The notes beneath the pieces are model-generated. The model was not told the origin of the DNA, ran no database searches, and saw only the letters and a list, made by a program, of their open reading frames with translations. Source: CAZLBC01 sp964557575 (lineage in GTDB: Bacteria > Planctomycetota > Phycisphaerae > SM23-33). Taken from it: 21,584 nt of DNA. Below are positions 7,515 through 13,937 of this stretch, one piece after another. Numbering within the stretch: the first letter of the stretch is position 1; the number at the start of each line of letters is the position of its first letter. Made by a program: the position numbers and the translations under genes. The stretch is from NCBI GenBank assembly GCA_964557575.1, contig CAZLBC010000084.1, positions 1 to 21,584 of the forward strand, in the 5' to 3' direction.

Positions 7515-7833
7515 ATCCGGCCACCAACGGCCGCCGACCCCCGCGCCGTTCCCTCACCGGGTAGCCCTTGATGCGGCCGTCGGCGAAATTCGCGCCGAAC
7601 ATCGTCGCGTTGCCCGCGTAGCAGGCGTCCTGCCCCCACCGGGCGGTGCCGGGGGCGGGGAAGGCGATCTCCGTCCGGTCGTCACAGCAGCGGACCTGGC
7701 CGGTGTCCACGACGGGATTGGTGAGTTTCCCGCCGGCCGCGCGAAGGCCGGCAGCGATACACAGGACACAGAAGAGTGCGGCCGGGAACCAAACGCCCCC
7801 CCGCCGTGGGGGAGTTTCTCTGCATGGTTCCAT
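7513..7833 (-). pseudogene. Internally deleted DUF1566 (Lcl) family exported protein
   Basis: 106-aa reading with a signal-like segment (FPAALFCVLCIAAGLRAAGG) and then TNPVVDTGQVRCCDDRTEI and PAPGTARWGQDACYAGN, the opening of DUF1566/Lcl-domain proteins (VDTGQ, CYD, CPxxG, YGQDAxYxGN). It then jumps to TMFGANFADGRIKGYPVRE, a block normally well over 50 residues further on in that domain. The intervening repeats (NGDGTVTD, GLMW) and the end (FxRxVRGN) are missing. The product would be non-functional. GAGAGGAG lies only 1 base before the ATG at 7833, and a 7-G run follows, so an upstream frameshift is also possible. Confidence 0.6.
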
Positions 7834-7910
7834 GCTCCTCTCGTTTCGGGGACCGTGCGGTCACGCCGCCTTTTGCGGTATGCTTGTGTGCGCCCGGCAT
7901 CTTTGGTAAC

Positions 7911-7951
7911 GAAAAATACCTTTTTCCGCGTTACTTTTCGGTCGTCGGTGC
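7911..7951 (+). repeat. Second copy of the promoter-proximal block seen at 2808-2846
   Basis: Matches 2808-2846 at 34 of 39 positions with a 2-base gap in the T run; both share GAAAAAT, CCGCGTTAC and TTTCGG. Most differences are C/T. It is followed by TATTTAAT at 7957 and then by the toxin-antitoxin promoter. Both copies point in the same direction toward a plus-strand gene. Confidence 0.55.
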
Positions 7952-7964
7952 CGCGCTATTTAAT

Positions 7965-7994
7965 TTGACTAAGTCATAAACTAAGTCATATAAT
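7965..7994 (+). promoter_or_regulatory. Promoter and operator of the toxin-antitoxin operon
   Basis: TTGACT (7965-7970) and TATAAT (7989-7994) are 18 bases apart. Between and over them, ACTAAGTCATA occurs twice in tandem (7968-7978 and 7980-7990), and TGACTAAGTCA (7967-7977) is a perfect palindrome. This is the layout expected for an antitoxin-bound, autoregulated promoter. The ribosome binding site AGGAG (8004-8008) follows. Confidence 0.75.
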
Positions 7995-8016
7995 GTCAAT
8001 GAGAGGAGAGTGCACG

Positions 8017-8244
8017 ATGCACCAGGTAACCATACACACGGCAAAGACCCACCTGTCCAGGCTGATACGAGAATCCCTGGAAGGGGACGAAATTGTCATC
8101 GCCCGGGGTAACCAACCGCTGGTGAAACTGGTACCGATCGCCCCTCCCGCAACCGATCGCAGCCCCGGCGGCTGCCCGGAGTTGGTCGTGGCCATGGCCG
8201 ATGATTTCAACGCCCCGCTTGATGACTTCGAGGAGTACAGGTAA
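8017..8244 (+). CDS. Phd/YefM-family antitoxin
   Basis: 75-aa antitoxin. The N-terminal Phd/YefM fold is recognisable in HQVTIHTAKTHLSRLIRESL, then a strand-turn (GDEIVIARGNQPLVKLVPI) used in dimeric DNA binding. The acidic C-terminal tail (DDFNAPLDDFEEYR) would wrap the toxin. The start at 8017 is preferred over the ATG at 7993, which lies inside the -10 box; AGGAG is 8 bases upstream of 8017. The toxin gene begins 3 bases after its stop, so the two are co-translated. The tandem ACTAAGTCATA motif in the promoter is the likely binding site. Confidence 0.9.
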   Translation: MHQVTIHTAKTHLSRLIRESLEGDEIVIARGNQPLVKLVPIAPPATDRSPGGCPELVVAMADDFNAPLDDFEEYR

Positions 8245-8247
8245 CCG

Positions 8248-8631
8248 ATGAACTGCCTCCTTGATACGCAGGTTCTTATCTGGTACATCACGGGCGATCA
8301 AAGACTCGGCGACGATACCGTCGCGGTGATCACGAACGCCGACAACACCCTCTATTTCAGCATGGCGAGTTACTGGGAGATGTGCATCAAGATCAGCATC
8401 GGAAAACTCCTGCTCGTGGAGCACTGGGACCGGGCGATCGACAGGGAAATGATCCGCAACGGCATCCGGTGGCTGCCCATACGCCGCAGACACCTGCAGG
8501 GCGTCATCGACCTGCCCTTTCACAACCGCGACCCGTTTGACCGGCTGCTGGTATCGCAGGCCGTCGAGGAGAAGCTGACGATTGTCACGACGGATGATAC
8601 TATCAAACAATATGACGTACCGGTCCTCTGA
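8248..8631 (+). CDS. PIN-domain toxin (VapC-like ribonuclease)
   Basis: 127-aa PIN-domain protein, the toxin partner of the preceding antitoxin. Acidic active-site residues are present in the usual places: Asp6 in LLDTQ, Glu44 in SYWEM, Asp95/Asp98 in HNRDPFDRLL, and Asp116/Asp117 in TIVTTDDTIKQYDV. These would bind Mg2+ and cleave RNA. The length is usual for the COG3744-type subgroup that pairs with Phd antitoxins. The start follows GAGGAG at the antitoxin's 3' end. All metal ligands are retained, so the toxin looks active. The RNA target cannot be predicted. Confidence 0.9.
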   Translation: MNCLLDTQVLIWYITGDQRLGDDTVAVITNADNTLYFSMASYWEMCIKISIGKLLLVEHWDRAIDREMIRNGIRWLPIRRRHLQGVIDLPFHNRDPFDRLLVSQAVEEKLTIVTTDDTIKQYDVPVL

Positions 8632-8657
8632 ACGGGGGCGGGGCGGGGACCGGGCCG

Positions 8658-10742
8658 ATGACTGATCCCGGTCACGGGCGCGCGCTGGGGCGGATCGCGG
8701 GGCTGATCCAGGCCGGCGACCTGGAAACCGCCGAACGGGCGGTCCGCGCGGTACTGCGCGACCTGCCGGAACACCCCGACGCCCTCCACTACCTCGGGCT
8801 CATCCGCCGCCGGCGGGGATTTCTCGACGAGGGCATCGCGCTGCTCCGGCAGGCACACGCGGCCGCGCCGGACGCCGGGCCGATCGCCTTCAACCTCGGC
8901 AACGCCCTCCGCGCCGCCGGCCGCCGCGAGGAGGCCCTCGCGTGCTTCGGGCGGGCCGCCGCGATCGATCCCGCCGACGGCCGGGCCCGCAACAACATGG
9001 CCATGGTCCTGCTGGAGACCGGGCAGTTCGAAAAGGCCGAGGAAGCCGCGGCGGCCGCGGTCAAGGCCGATCCCCGGTCCCCCAAGGCGCACAACAACCT
9101 CGGCAATGCCCGCTACCACCGCGGACGGTTCGCGGCGGCCGACGCCGCCTACGCCGCGGCGCTTGAACTCAAACCGGACTACGCCAAGGCGCTCTCGAAC
9201 CGGTCGCACACCCGGCGGGAGCTGAAGGACCTTGACGCCGCCGCGGAGCTGGCCCGGCGGGCGGTGCTCACCGACCCCGACTACCCCAAGGCCCACAACG
9301 CCCTGGCCTGCGTGCTCCTGGAGCGGGAGGACATCGACGGGGCGGCGGGAGCGGTGCGGAAGGCCCTCGCGCTGCAGCCGCGGTACCCGGAGGGCCTGGT
9401 GACGCTGTCGAACGTCCTGCGGCGGGACGGGCGGTTTGACGAGGCCGAGCGGGCGGCCCGGGACGCCCTGGCACTGGCCCCGGGGATGACGGACGCCCGG
9501 ATCGTCCTCGGCCTGGCCCTGCGGGACACCGAGGACTTCGCCGGCGCCGCGGCGGCCTTCCGGGCGGCCCTGGCCGAGCGGCCCGATTCCCCCGACGCGA
9601 AAATCGGCCTGGCGATGACGCTGAACAACCTCGGCCGCCGCGACGAGGCCGAGCCGCTCCTGCGGGACGCGCTGGCGACCGATCCCGACCGCTGCGACGG
9701 CTGGCGGAGCCTGGTCGAGAGCATCACCATCGCGGACCCCGAGCAGCCGGAGATGCGGCGGCTCCGCGCGCTGTGGGCGTCTGAGAATCTCACCGAAACC
9801 AACCGCATCGAGCTGGCCTTCGCCCTGGGCAAGGCCTGCGAGGACCTGGCGGACTTCCCGGCGGCCCTTGTCTGGTACCGGGAGGGCAACGACCGCAAGC
9901 GGGCGACGCTGGACTACGACGTCGCCGACGACATCGCCCGGCTGGAGCGGGTGCGGGCGGCCTTCGACCGGGAGACCATGGACCGCCTCGCCGGCGGCGG
10001 CGACCCGGACCCGCTGCCGATCTTCATCCTCGGCATGCCCCGGTCCGGGACGACCCTGGCCGAGCAGATCCTCGCCGCCCACCCCGCCGTCCACGGGGGC
10101 GGCGAGCGGTCCGACCTGGGCCGCCTGGTTTCCCTGGCCCACCTGCCCGGGCTGCCGGACGCGGCGTTCCCCGACTGGGTCTCCGCCCTCCGCCCCCCTC
10201 ACTGCGCGCAGATCGGCCGGGCCTACCTCGACGCCCTGCGCCCCCTGGCCCCGGCGGCCGAACGGATTACCGACAAGATGCCCGCGAACTTCGTCTTCGT
10301 CCCGCTGATCCGCCTGGTCCTGCCCGGCGCGACGATCGTTCACTGCCGCCGGGACGCCCGCGACACCTGCGTCTCCTGCTACTCGAAGCTCTTCACGCGC
10401 GGCCAGGAGTTCAGCTACGACCTGGCCGACCTGGCGGCCTACCACACCGCCTACCGGGAGATGACGGCGGCGTGGGAAGCGCTGCTGCCGGACGGCGCGG
10501 TGTTCGCCCACGACTACGAGGCGCTGGTCGCCGACCCGGAACCGGCGGTCCGGCGGCTGCTGGACCACTGCGGGCTGCCGTTCGACGAGACCTGCCTGCG
10601 GTTTTTCGAGCACGACCGCCCGGTCCACACCGCCAGCCTCCACCAGGTCCGCAAGCCCTTCTACACCACCTCGGTCGGGCGCTGGCGCCGGTTCGGCGAC
10701 GGCCTCGCGCCGCTGCTGGACGGCCTGGGGACGGGGGGCTGA
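8658..10742 (+). CDS. TPR-repeat sulfotransferase
   Basis: 694-aa fusion. Residues about 10-350 are tandem tetratricopeptide repeats (for example GPIAFNLGNALRAAGRREEA and KAHNNLGNARYHRGRFAAAD), followed by a helical linker. Residues about 455-690 are a sulfotransferase domain: the 5'-phosphosulfate loop GMPRSGTT (459-466), a 3'-phosphate-binding stretch HCRRDARDTCVSCY (about 561-574), and the later FAHDYEALVADPE and KPFYTTSVGRW typical of TPR-sulfotransferases. It would transfer sulfate from PAPS to a protein tyrosine or glycan, with TPRs choosing the substrate. There is no signal peptide, so it is probably cytoplasmic. It starts 26 bases after the toxin with only a weak GGGGA ribosome site. 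A sulfatase lies downstream, but no shared operon is evident. Confidence 0.88.
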   Translation: MTDPGHGRALGRIAGLIQAGDLETAERAVRAVLRDLPEHPDALHYLGLIRRRRGFLDEGIALLRQAHAAAPDAGPIAFNLGNALRAAGRREEALACFGRAAAIDPADGRARNNMAMVLLETGQFEKAEEAAAAAVKADPRSPKAHNNLGNARYHRGRFAAADAAYAAALELKPDYAKALSNRSHTRRELKDLDAAAELARRAVLTDPDYPKAHNALACVLLEREDIDGAAGAVRKALALQPRYPEGLVTLSNVLRRDGRFDEAERAARDALALAPGMTDARIVLGLALRDTEDFAGAAAAFRAALAERPDSPDAKIGLAMTLNNLGRRDEAEPLLRDALATDPDRCDGWRSLVESITIADPEQPEMRRLRALWASENLTETNRIELAFALGKACEDLADFPAALVWYREGNDRKRATLDYDVADDIARLERVRAAFDRETMDRLAGGGDPDPLPIFILGMPRSGTTLAEQILAAHPAVHGGGERSDLGRLVSLAHLPGLPDAAFPDWVSALRPPHCAQIGRAYLDALRPLAPAAERITDKMPANFVFVPLIRLVLPGATIVHCRRDARDTCVSCYSKLFTRGQEFSYDLADLAAYHTAYREMTAAWEALLPDGAVFAHDYEALVADPEPAVRRLLDHCGLPFDETCLRFFEHDRPVHTASLHQVRKPFYTTSVGRWRRFGDGLAPLLDGLGTGG

Positions 10743-10797
10743 AACTGAAGGGGCGCTGCCCGCCCTGCACCGGGCGTGTGACGACATCACGGCGTAT

Positions 10798-10844
10798 TTG
10801 GCGTGTACTCCAACATCTGTCCGTTTTTTTGGAGTGCAGTCCAA
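10798..10844. promoter_or_regulatory. Pair of TTGG-N8-CCAA operator-like palindromes
   Basis: TTGGCGTGTACTCCAA (10798-10813) and TTGGAGTGCAGTCCAA (10829-10844) agree at 13 of 16 positions and are spaced 31 bases apart, about three helical turns. The second is extended by T and A runs (TTTTTGGA/TCCAAAAA). This looks like a two-site operator for a dimeric regulator, upstream of the sialidase remnant. The regulator is unknown. Confidence 0.45.
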
Positions 10845-10866
10845 AAACCAAACATATCGACAGGAG

Positions 10867-10908
10867 ATTGCAACTGTACTCAAACTGACCGATTGGAAAT
10901 TGCAACTG
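10867..10908 (+). repeat. Short direct repeat ATTGCAACTG
   Basis: ATTGCAACTG occurs at 10867-10876 and again at 10899-10908, within GA(G/A)ATTGCAACTG contexts, interleaved with the 16-bp inverted repeat. Confidence 0.5.
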
Positions 10909-10956
10909 CATATACAGTAGCAATATCATAGGTGAGGCCGAATCGGTCAGTTTGAG
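10879..10956. repeat. Perfect 16-bp inverted repeat around a 46-base AT-rich core
   Basis: CTCAAACTGACCGATT (10879-10894) and AATCGGTCAGTTTGAG (10941-10956) are exact inverted copies. The core is AT-rich in a GC-rich genome and holds no reading frame. The whole spacer 10743-11036 contains no intact gene. The layout fits a small miniature element, a recombination site or a long hairpin just 5' of the sialidase remnant. Confidence 0.6.
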
Positions 10957-11036
10957 AACTGTAGAACAATGCGGATTCATGGCCCGGCGATCTCGAGGCG
11001 GGCCTTCGTCCCCGGGGCGAAGGGTATCGGCGATGA

Positions 11037-11369
11037 GTCCGCCGACGGTGCGGCACCGCCTGGACCGTCCCGCATCCCATCGGCGTCTGGGGCCTGCCGT
11101 CCCACCTCGTGCGCCTGGCCGACGGCCGGATCCTGATGACCTACGGCCACCGCCGTCGGCCCTACGGCAATAAGGCCCGCGTCAGCGCCGACGCGGGGCG
11201 CACGTGGTCGGATGCCATGATCATCTCGGGTGACGGTGCCGGCGGCGACCTGGGATACCCGTCCACCGTGCAGCTCGGCGACGGGTCGCTCCTGACCGTG
11301 TGGTACGAGCGGCTCAAGACGTCCCCGCGGGCCGTGCTGCGCCAGGCCCGCTGGCGGCTGAAGGGGTGA
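11037..11369 (+). pseudogene. 3' remnant of a sialidase/BNR-repeat exo-glycosidase
   Basis: The frame opens after a stop at 11034 and reads WTVPHPIGVWGLPSHLVRLA, then DGRILMTYGHRRRPYGNKAR, SADAGRTW (an Asp-box: S-x-D-x-G-x-T-W), DLGYPSTVQLGDGSLLTVWY and RQARWRL, the closing blades of a sialidase-family six-bladed propeller. The catalytic arginines and Asp of the N-terminal half are absent. About 10 codons of a preceding Asp-box (DESADG, near 11032-11050) lie in another frame, indicating a frameshift as well as truncation. The only usable starts are internal GTGs. The function is lost; the ancestral protein would have been an exported sialidase-like enzyme. Confidence 0.6.
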
Positions 11370-11398
11370 CCGGCGCTTCGGCGATGTCCGGTTCCGCC

Positions 11399-11427
11399 TT
11401 GTGGATGCCGCGGCGTTCGGGTAAGAT
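11399..11427 (+). promoter_or_regulatory. Putative promoter of the sulfatase gene
   Basis: TTGTGG (11399-11404) and TAAGAT (11422-11427) are exactly 17 bases apart and about 40 bases before the sulfatase ATG. Each matches the consensus at 4 of 6 positions. GAGG at 11455-11458 serves as ribosome site. Confidence 0.4.
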
Positions 11428-11466
11428 CGTCCCGTCCGACACTACACTTTTTTCGAGGTCAATCCC

Positions 11467-13065
11467 ATGCGCAGAAGAACCTTCATGAAGTCCCTCGCCG
11501 CCGCCGGCGTCGCCGCGGTCGCCGCCCCCGCCGCCGAAACGAAATCGAAGCGGCCGAACATCCTGTTCCTGTTCTCCGACGACCACTCGCTCCAGACCTT
11601 GGGCGCCTACCGGGGGCGGATGCACGCATTCATCCGCACACACGAAATCACGCCCAACATCGACCGGCTGGCGGCCGCGGGGATGCTGTTTACCAACAGC
11701 TTCGTGTGCAACTCCATCTGCGGGCCCAGCCGGGCCGCGATCATGACCGGCAAGCACAGCCACGTCAATGGCTTCCGGCGCAACGGCCAGCGCTTCGACA
11801 ACACCCAGTGGACCGTCGCCGGCGAACTCCGGAAAAGCGGCTACCAGACCGCCGTCTTCGGCAAGTGGCACCTCGGCAGCACGCCGACCGGGTTCGACGA
11901 CTACATGGTCCTGCCGGGCCAGGGCACCTACTACAATCCCGACTTCAAGACGAAGGGCGCAAAGAAGCCCGTCCGCAGGCAGGGCTACTGCTCGGATATC
12001 ATCGGCGACATCACGATCGACTGGCTGGAGAAGAAGTGGGACCGGTCGAAGCCGTTCTTTCTCTGCAGTTGGCACAAGGCGCCCCACCGGACCTGGCTGC
12101 CCCACCCGCGCCACTTCACCCTCATGGACGGCGAGGACGTCCCCGAGCCGGAAAACCTCTTCGACGACTACGCCGACCGGGCCTCGCCCGCCCGAAAGCA
12201 GGAGATGACGATCAGGGACCACATCAACATCGCCTACGACGCGAAGGTCACGCCGCCCGCGGCCACCAGTTCCCCGGAAGAGATCAAGAAGGCCGCGCCG
12301 AAGACCCAGTCGATGGACCGGGCGACGCTCAGGGAGTTCCAGCGGATGACGCCCGCCCAGCGGAAGGCCTGGGACGCCTGCTACGTGCCGCGGAACAGGC
12401 AATTCAGGGCCGCCGGCCTGAAAGGCAGGGACCTGGTCCGCTGGAAATACCAGGCCTACCTGAAGGACTACCTCAAGTGCATCAAGGCGATGGACGAGAA
12501 CGTCGGCCGCGTCGTCGACTACCTCGAAAAACACGGTCTGGACAAGAACACCATCATCGTCTACAGCTCCGACCAGGGGTTCTACAACGGCGAGCACGGC
12601 TGGTACGACAAGCGGTGGATGTACGAGGAGTCGTTCCGCAACCCGCTGATCGTCCGGTGGCCCGGCGTCACGGCCGCCGGCAGCCGCCCGGACGCGCTGG
12701 TCCAGAACATCGACTACGCGCCGACCTTTCTGGAGGCCGCGGGCGCCGCGGTCCCCGCGGCGGTCCAGGGCCGGTCCCTGGTGCCGATACTGAAAGGGAC
12801 GACGCCGGACGACTGGCGGAACACCCTCCTCTACACCTACTACGAGCGCGGCTGCCACAACGTGGCACCGCACCGCGGCGTCCGCGACGACCGCTACAAG
12901 CTGATCCACTACTACGAGCACGGCGAGTGGGAGCTGTTCGACCTCGAGAAGGACCCCCTGGAGATGCACAGCGTCTACAAGGACCCGGCCTACCGCGAGA
13001 CCGTCGACCGGCTCAAGCGGGAGTTGCAGCGGCTGATGAAGGAGGCCGGCCTGCAGCCGGGGTAG
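11467..13065 (+). CDS. Exported S1-family (formylglycine) sulfatase
   Basis: 532-aa arylsulfatase-type enzyme hydrolysing sulfate esters, probably on a polysaccharide. The leader MRRRTFMKSLAAAGVAAVAA is Tat-like. Calcium ligands Asp38/Asp39 lie in NILFLFSDDH. The maturation motif CGPSR (Cys85 to Arg89) is of the C-x-P-S-R type, so Cys85 would become formylglycine. FGKWH gives Lys133 and His135, and SSDQG/EHGWYDKR gives Asp369 and His377/Lys382. The C-terminal RDDRYKLIHYY and ELFDLEKDPLEMH are typical of the S1 C-domain. Tat export after cytoplasmic maturation fits. A long insertion (about 235-330) may define the substrate pocket. The S1 subfamily cannot be assigned by eye. It is a single gene with its own promoter. 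No sulfatase-maturating enzyme is in the window. Confidence 0.93.
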   Translation: MRRRTFMKSLAAAGVAAVAAPAAETKSKRPNILFLFSDDHSLQTLGAYRGRMHAFIRTHEITPNIDRLAAAGMLFTNSFVCNSICGPSRAAIMTGKHSHVNGFRRNGQRFDNTQWTVAGELRKSGYQTAVFGKWHLGSTPTGFDDYMVLPGQGTYYNPDFKTKGAKKPVRRQGYCSDIIGDITIDWLEKKWDRSKPFFLCSWHKAPHRTWLPHPRHFTLMDGEDVPEPENLFDDYADRASPARKQEMTIRDHINIAYDAKVTPPAATSSPEEIKKAAPKTQSMDRATLREFQRMTPAQRKAWDACYVPRNRQFRAAGLKGRDLVRWKYQAYLKDYLKCIKAMDENVGRVVDYLEKHGLDKNTIIVYSSDQGFYNGEHGWYDKRWMYEESFRNPLIVRWPGVTAAGSRPDALVQNIDYAPTFLEAAGAAVPAAVQGRSLVPILKGTTPDDWRNTLLYTYYERGCHNVAPHRGVRDDRYKLIHYYEHGEWELFDLEKDPLEMHSVYKDPAYRETVDRLKRELQRLMKEAGLQPG

Positions 13066-13132
13066 GGCGGCGCCGCGTCGATTCAGTATCGCAATCACCG
13101 CCGAAACGTCATATCATGTGGCAGGGAGCACA

Positions 13133-13285
13133 ATGCACGACAACGAGACCATCAAAGAAATACGCGATACGAGGAAAAAAATATCCGCTCGATTCGGCCA
13201 TGATCCAAAACGCCTGGTCGAGTACTATAAAGAGAAACAACAGGGTAAATTGAAATCCGTCGGAGGAGAAATCGCCGCCGACTAG
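13133..13285 (+). CDS. Small conserved-looking protein, antitoxin-like (50 aa)
   Basis: 50-aa charged helical protein containing ETIKEIRDTRKKISARFGHD and RLVEYYKEKQQ. The pattern E-I-R-x-x-R-x-x-I-S-x-x-F-G-H-D-P-x-x-L-V-x-Y-Y recurs in short uncharacterised bacterial proteins often found near toxin-like genes; this is recalled family knowledge, not a search. AGGGAG is 4 bases before the ATG, and TATCAT at 13112 could be a -10. It is too short for usual ORF cut-offs. The stop lies in the ribosome site of the next reading frame, suggesting coupling. No toxin partner is recognisable downstream. Confidence 0.6.
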   Translation: MHDNETIKEIRDTRKKISARFGHDPKRLVEYYKEKQQGKLKSVGGEIAAD

Positions 13286-13294
13286 GGGAAAACG

Positions 13295-13516
13295 ATGGCA
13301 CTCCTTCCTTCCAGCCGTACCCCCCGCCTTGTCCTCAGCGTCCTGTGCGCAACGGTCCTGTGTTCGGTCACGGCGGCCGCCGCGGAGTCGCCCGCGGGCC
13401 GCGCGCAGTACCTGCCGGAGCGGATCTTCGGCCCGACCAGCCGCGACTTCGACGCCACCGCGGTCATCCGGGACTTCTTTTCTACACACGGGAGAAAAAG
13501 AAAGGACCCATTATGA
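13295..13516 (+). pseudogene. Truncated exported protein (signal peptide plus about 35 residues)
   Basis: 73-aa reading with a clear signal peptide (RLVLSVLCATVLCSVTAAAA) and a short mature part, QYLPERIFGPTSRDFDATAV, then IRDFF and an out-of-character basic tail (STHGRKRKDPL) that runs into the next gene's leader. AGGGGA precedes the ATG. I infer that only the 5' end of an exported enzyme gene survives and that its tail is read from unrelated DNA. The family is not recognisable. A genuine small secreted protein is the alternative. Confidence 0.4.
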
Positions 13517-13899
13517 GCATAGGCATTTTCGAATTTATATGGAACCGTTCGCAGGATCGAAAGATCCGCACACTCGAGGGGGTGACGCGGGGCGCCGATG
13601 CCTCGTCGGAAACCCTGCGGGGCATGATAAGCGACCTGGAAGAGCGGATAGAGCGGCTGTCGCTGATCTGTGAAGGGATGTGGACGCTGCTCAGAGACCG
13701 GACCGGCATCTCCGAGGAGGAGCTCAAGGAGACCGTCACCCGGCTGGACATGGAAGACGGGGTTCTCGACGGGAAGCGGGGGCCGAAGAAGACCAGGTGC
13801 CCCGACTGCGACGCCGTGATCAGCAATAAATTCAACCGGTGCCTCTACTGCGGGTACCAGATGCCCGCCGCCGACCGCGGCACGTTCGGGGGCGTGTGA
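13513..13899 (+). CDS. Small coiled-coil zinc-ribbon protein
   Basis: 128-aa cytoplasmic protein of unknown function. Residues about 28-62 are heptad-rich (LRGMISDLEERIERLSLICE), suggesting a short coiled coil. A helical segment 65-80 (ISEEELKETVTRLDM) follows. The C-terminus has two cysteine pairs, CPDCD and CLYCG, 15 residues apart, forming a rubredoxin-knuckle zinc ribbon. AAAGGA lies 6 bases before the ATG at 13513, which fixes this start although the frame is open upstream. It could be a nucleic-acid or protein adaptor; no enzymatic motif is present. It directly precedes the methyltransferase/PQQ fusion and may share its transcript (35-base gap). Confidence 0.8.
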   Translation: MSIGIFEFIWNRSQDRKIRTLEGVTRGADASSETLRGMISDLEERIERLSLICEGMWTLLRDRTGISEEELKETVTRLDMEDGVLDGKRGPKKTRCPDCDAVISNKFNRCLYCGYQMPAADRGTFGGV

Positions 13900-13937
13900 G
13901 GGGGGATAGAGACACAACCGAACAGCGAGGTGCGATG

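Noticed and set aside
10758..10775. GC-rich hairpin after the sulfotransferase as a terminator
   Set aside because: A short stem (GCCCG/CGGGC) without a following T run; the support is too weak.
8520..10883. 787-aa antisense reading frame opposite the TPR-sulfotransferase
   Set aside because: Arg/Gly/Val-rich composition without domains, fully opposite a gene with clear motifs; a GC-rich shadow. The same applies to the long antisense frames at 3405-4814, 4631-5752, 11314-13098 and 13947-15551.
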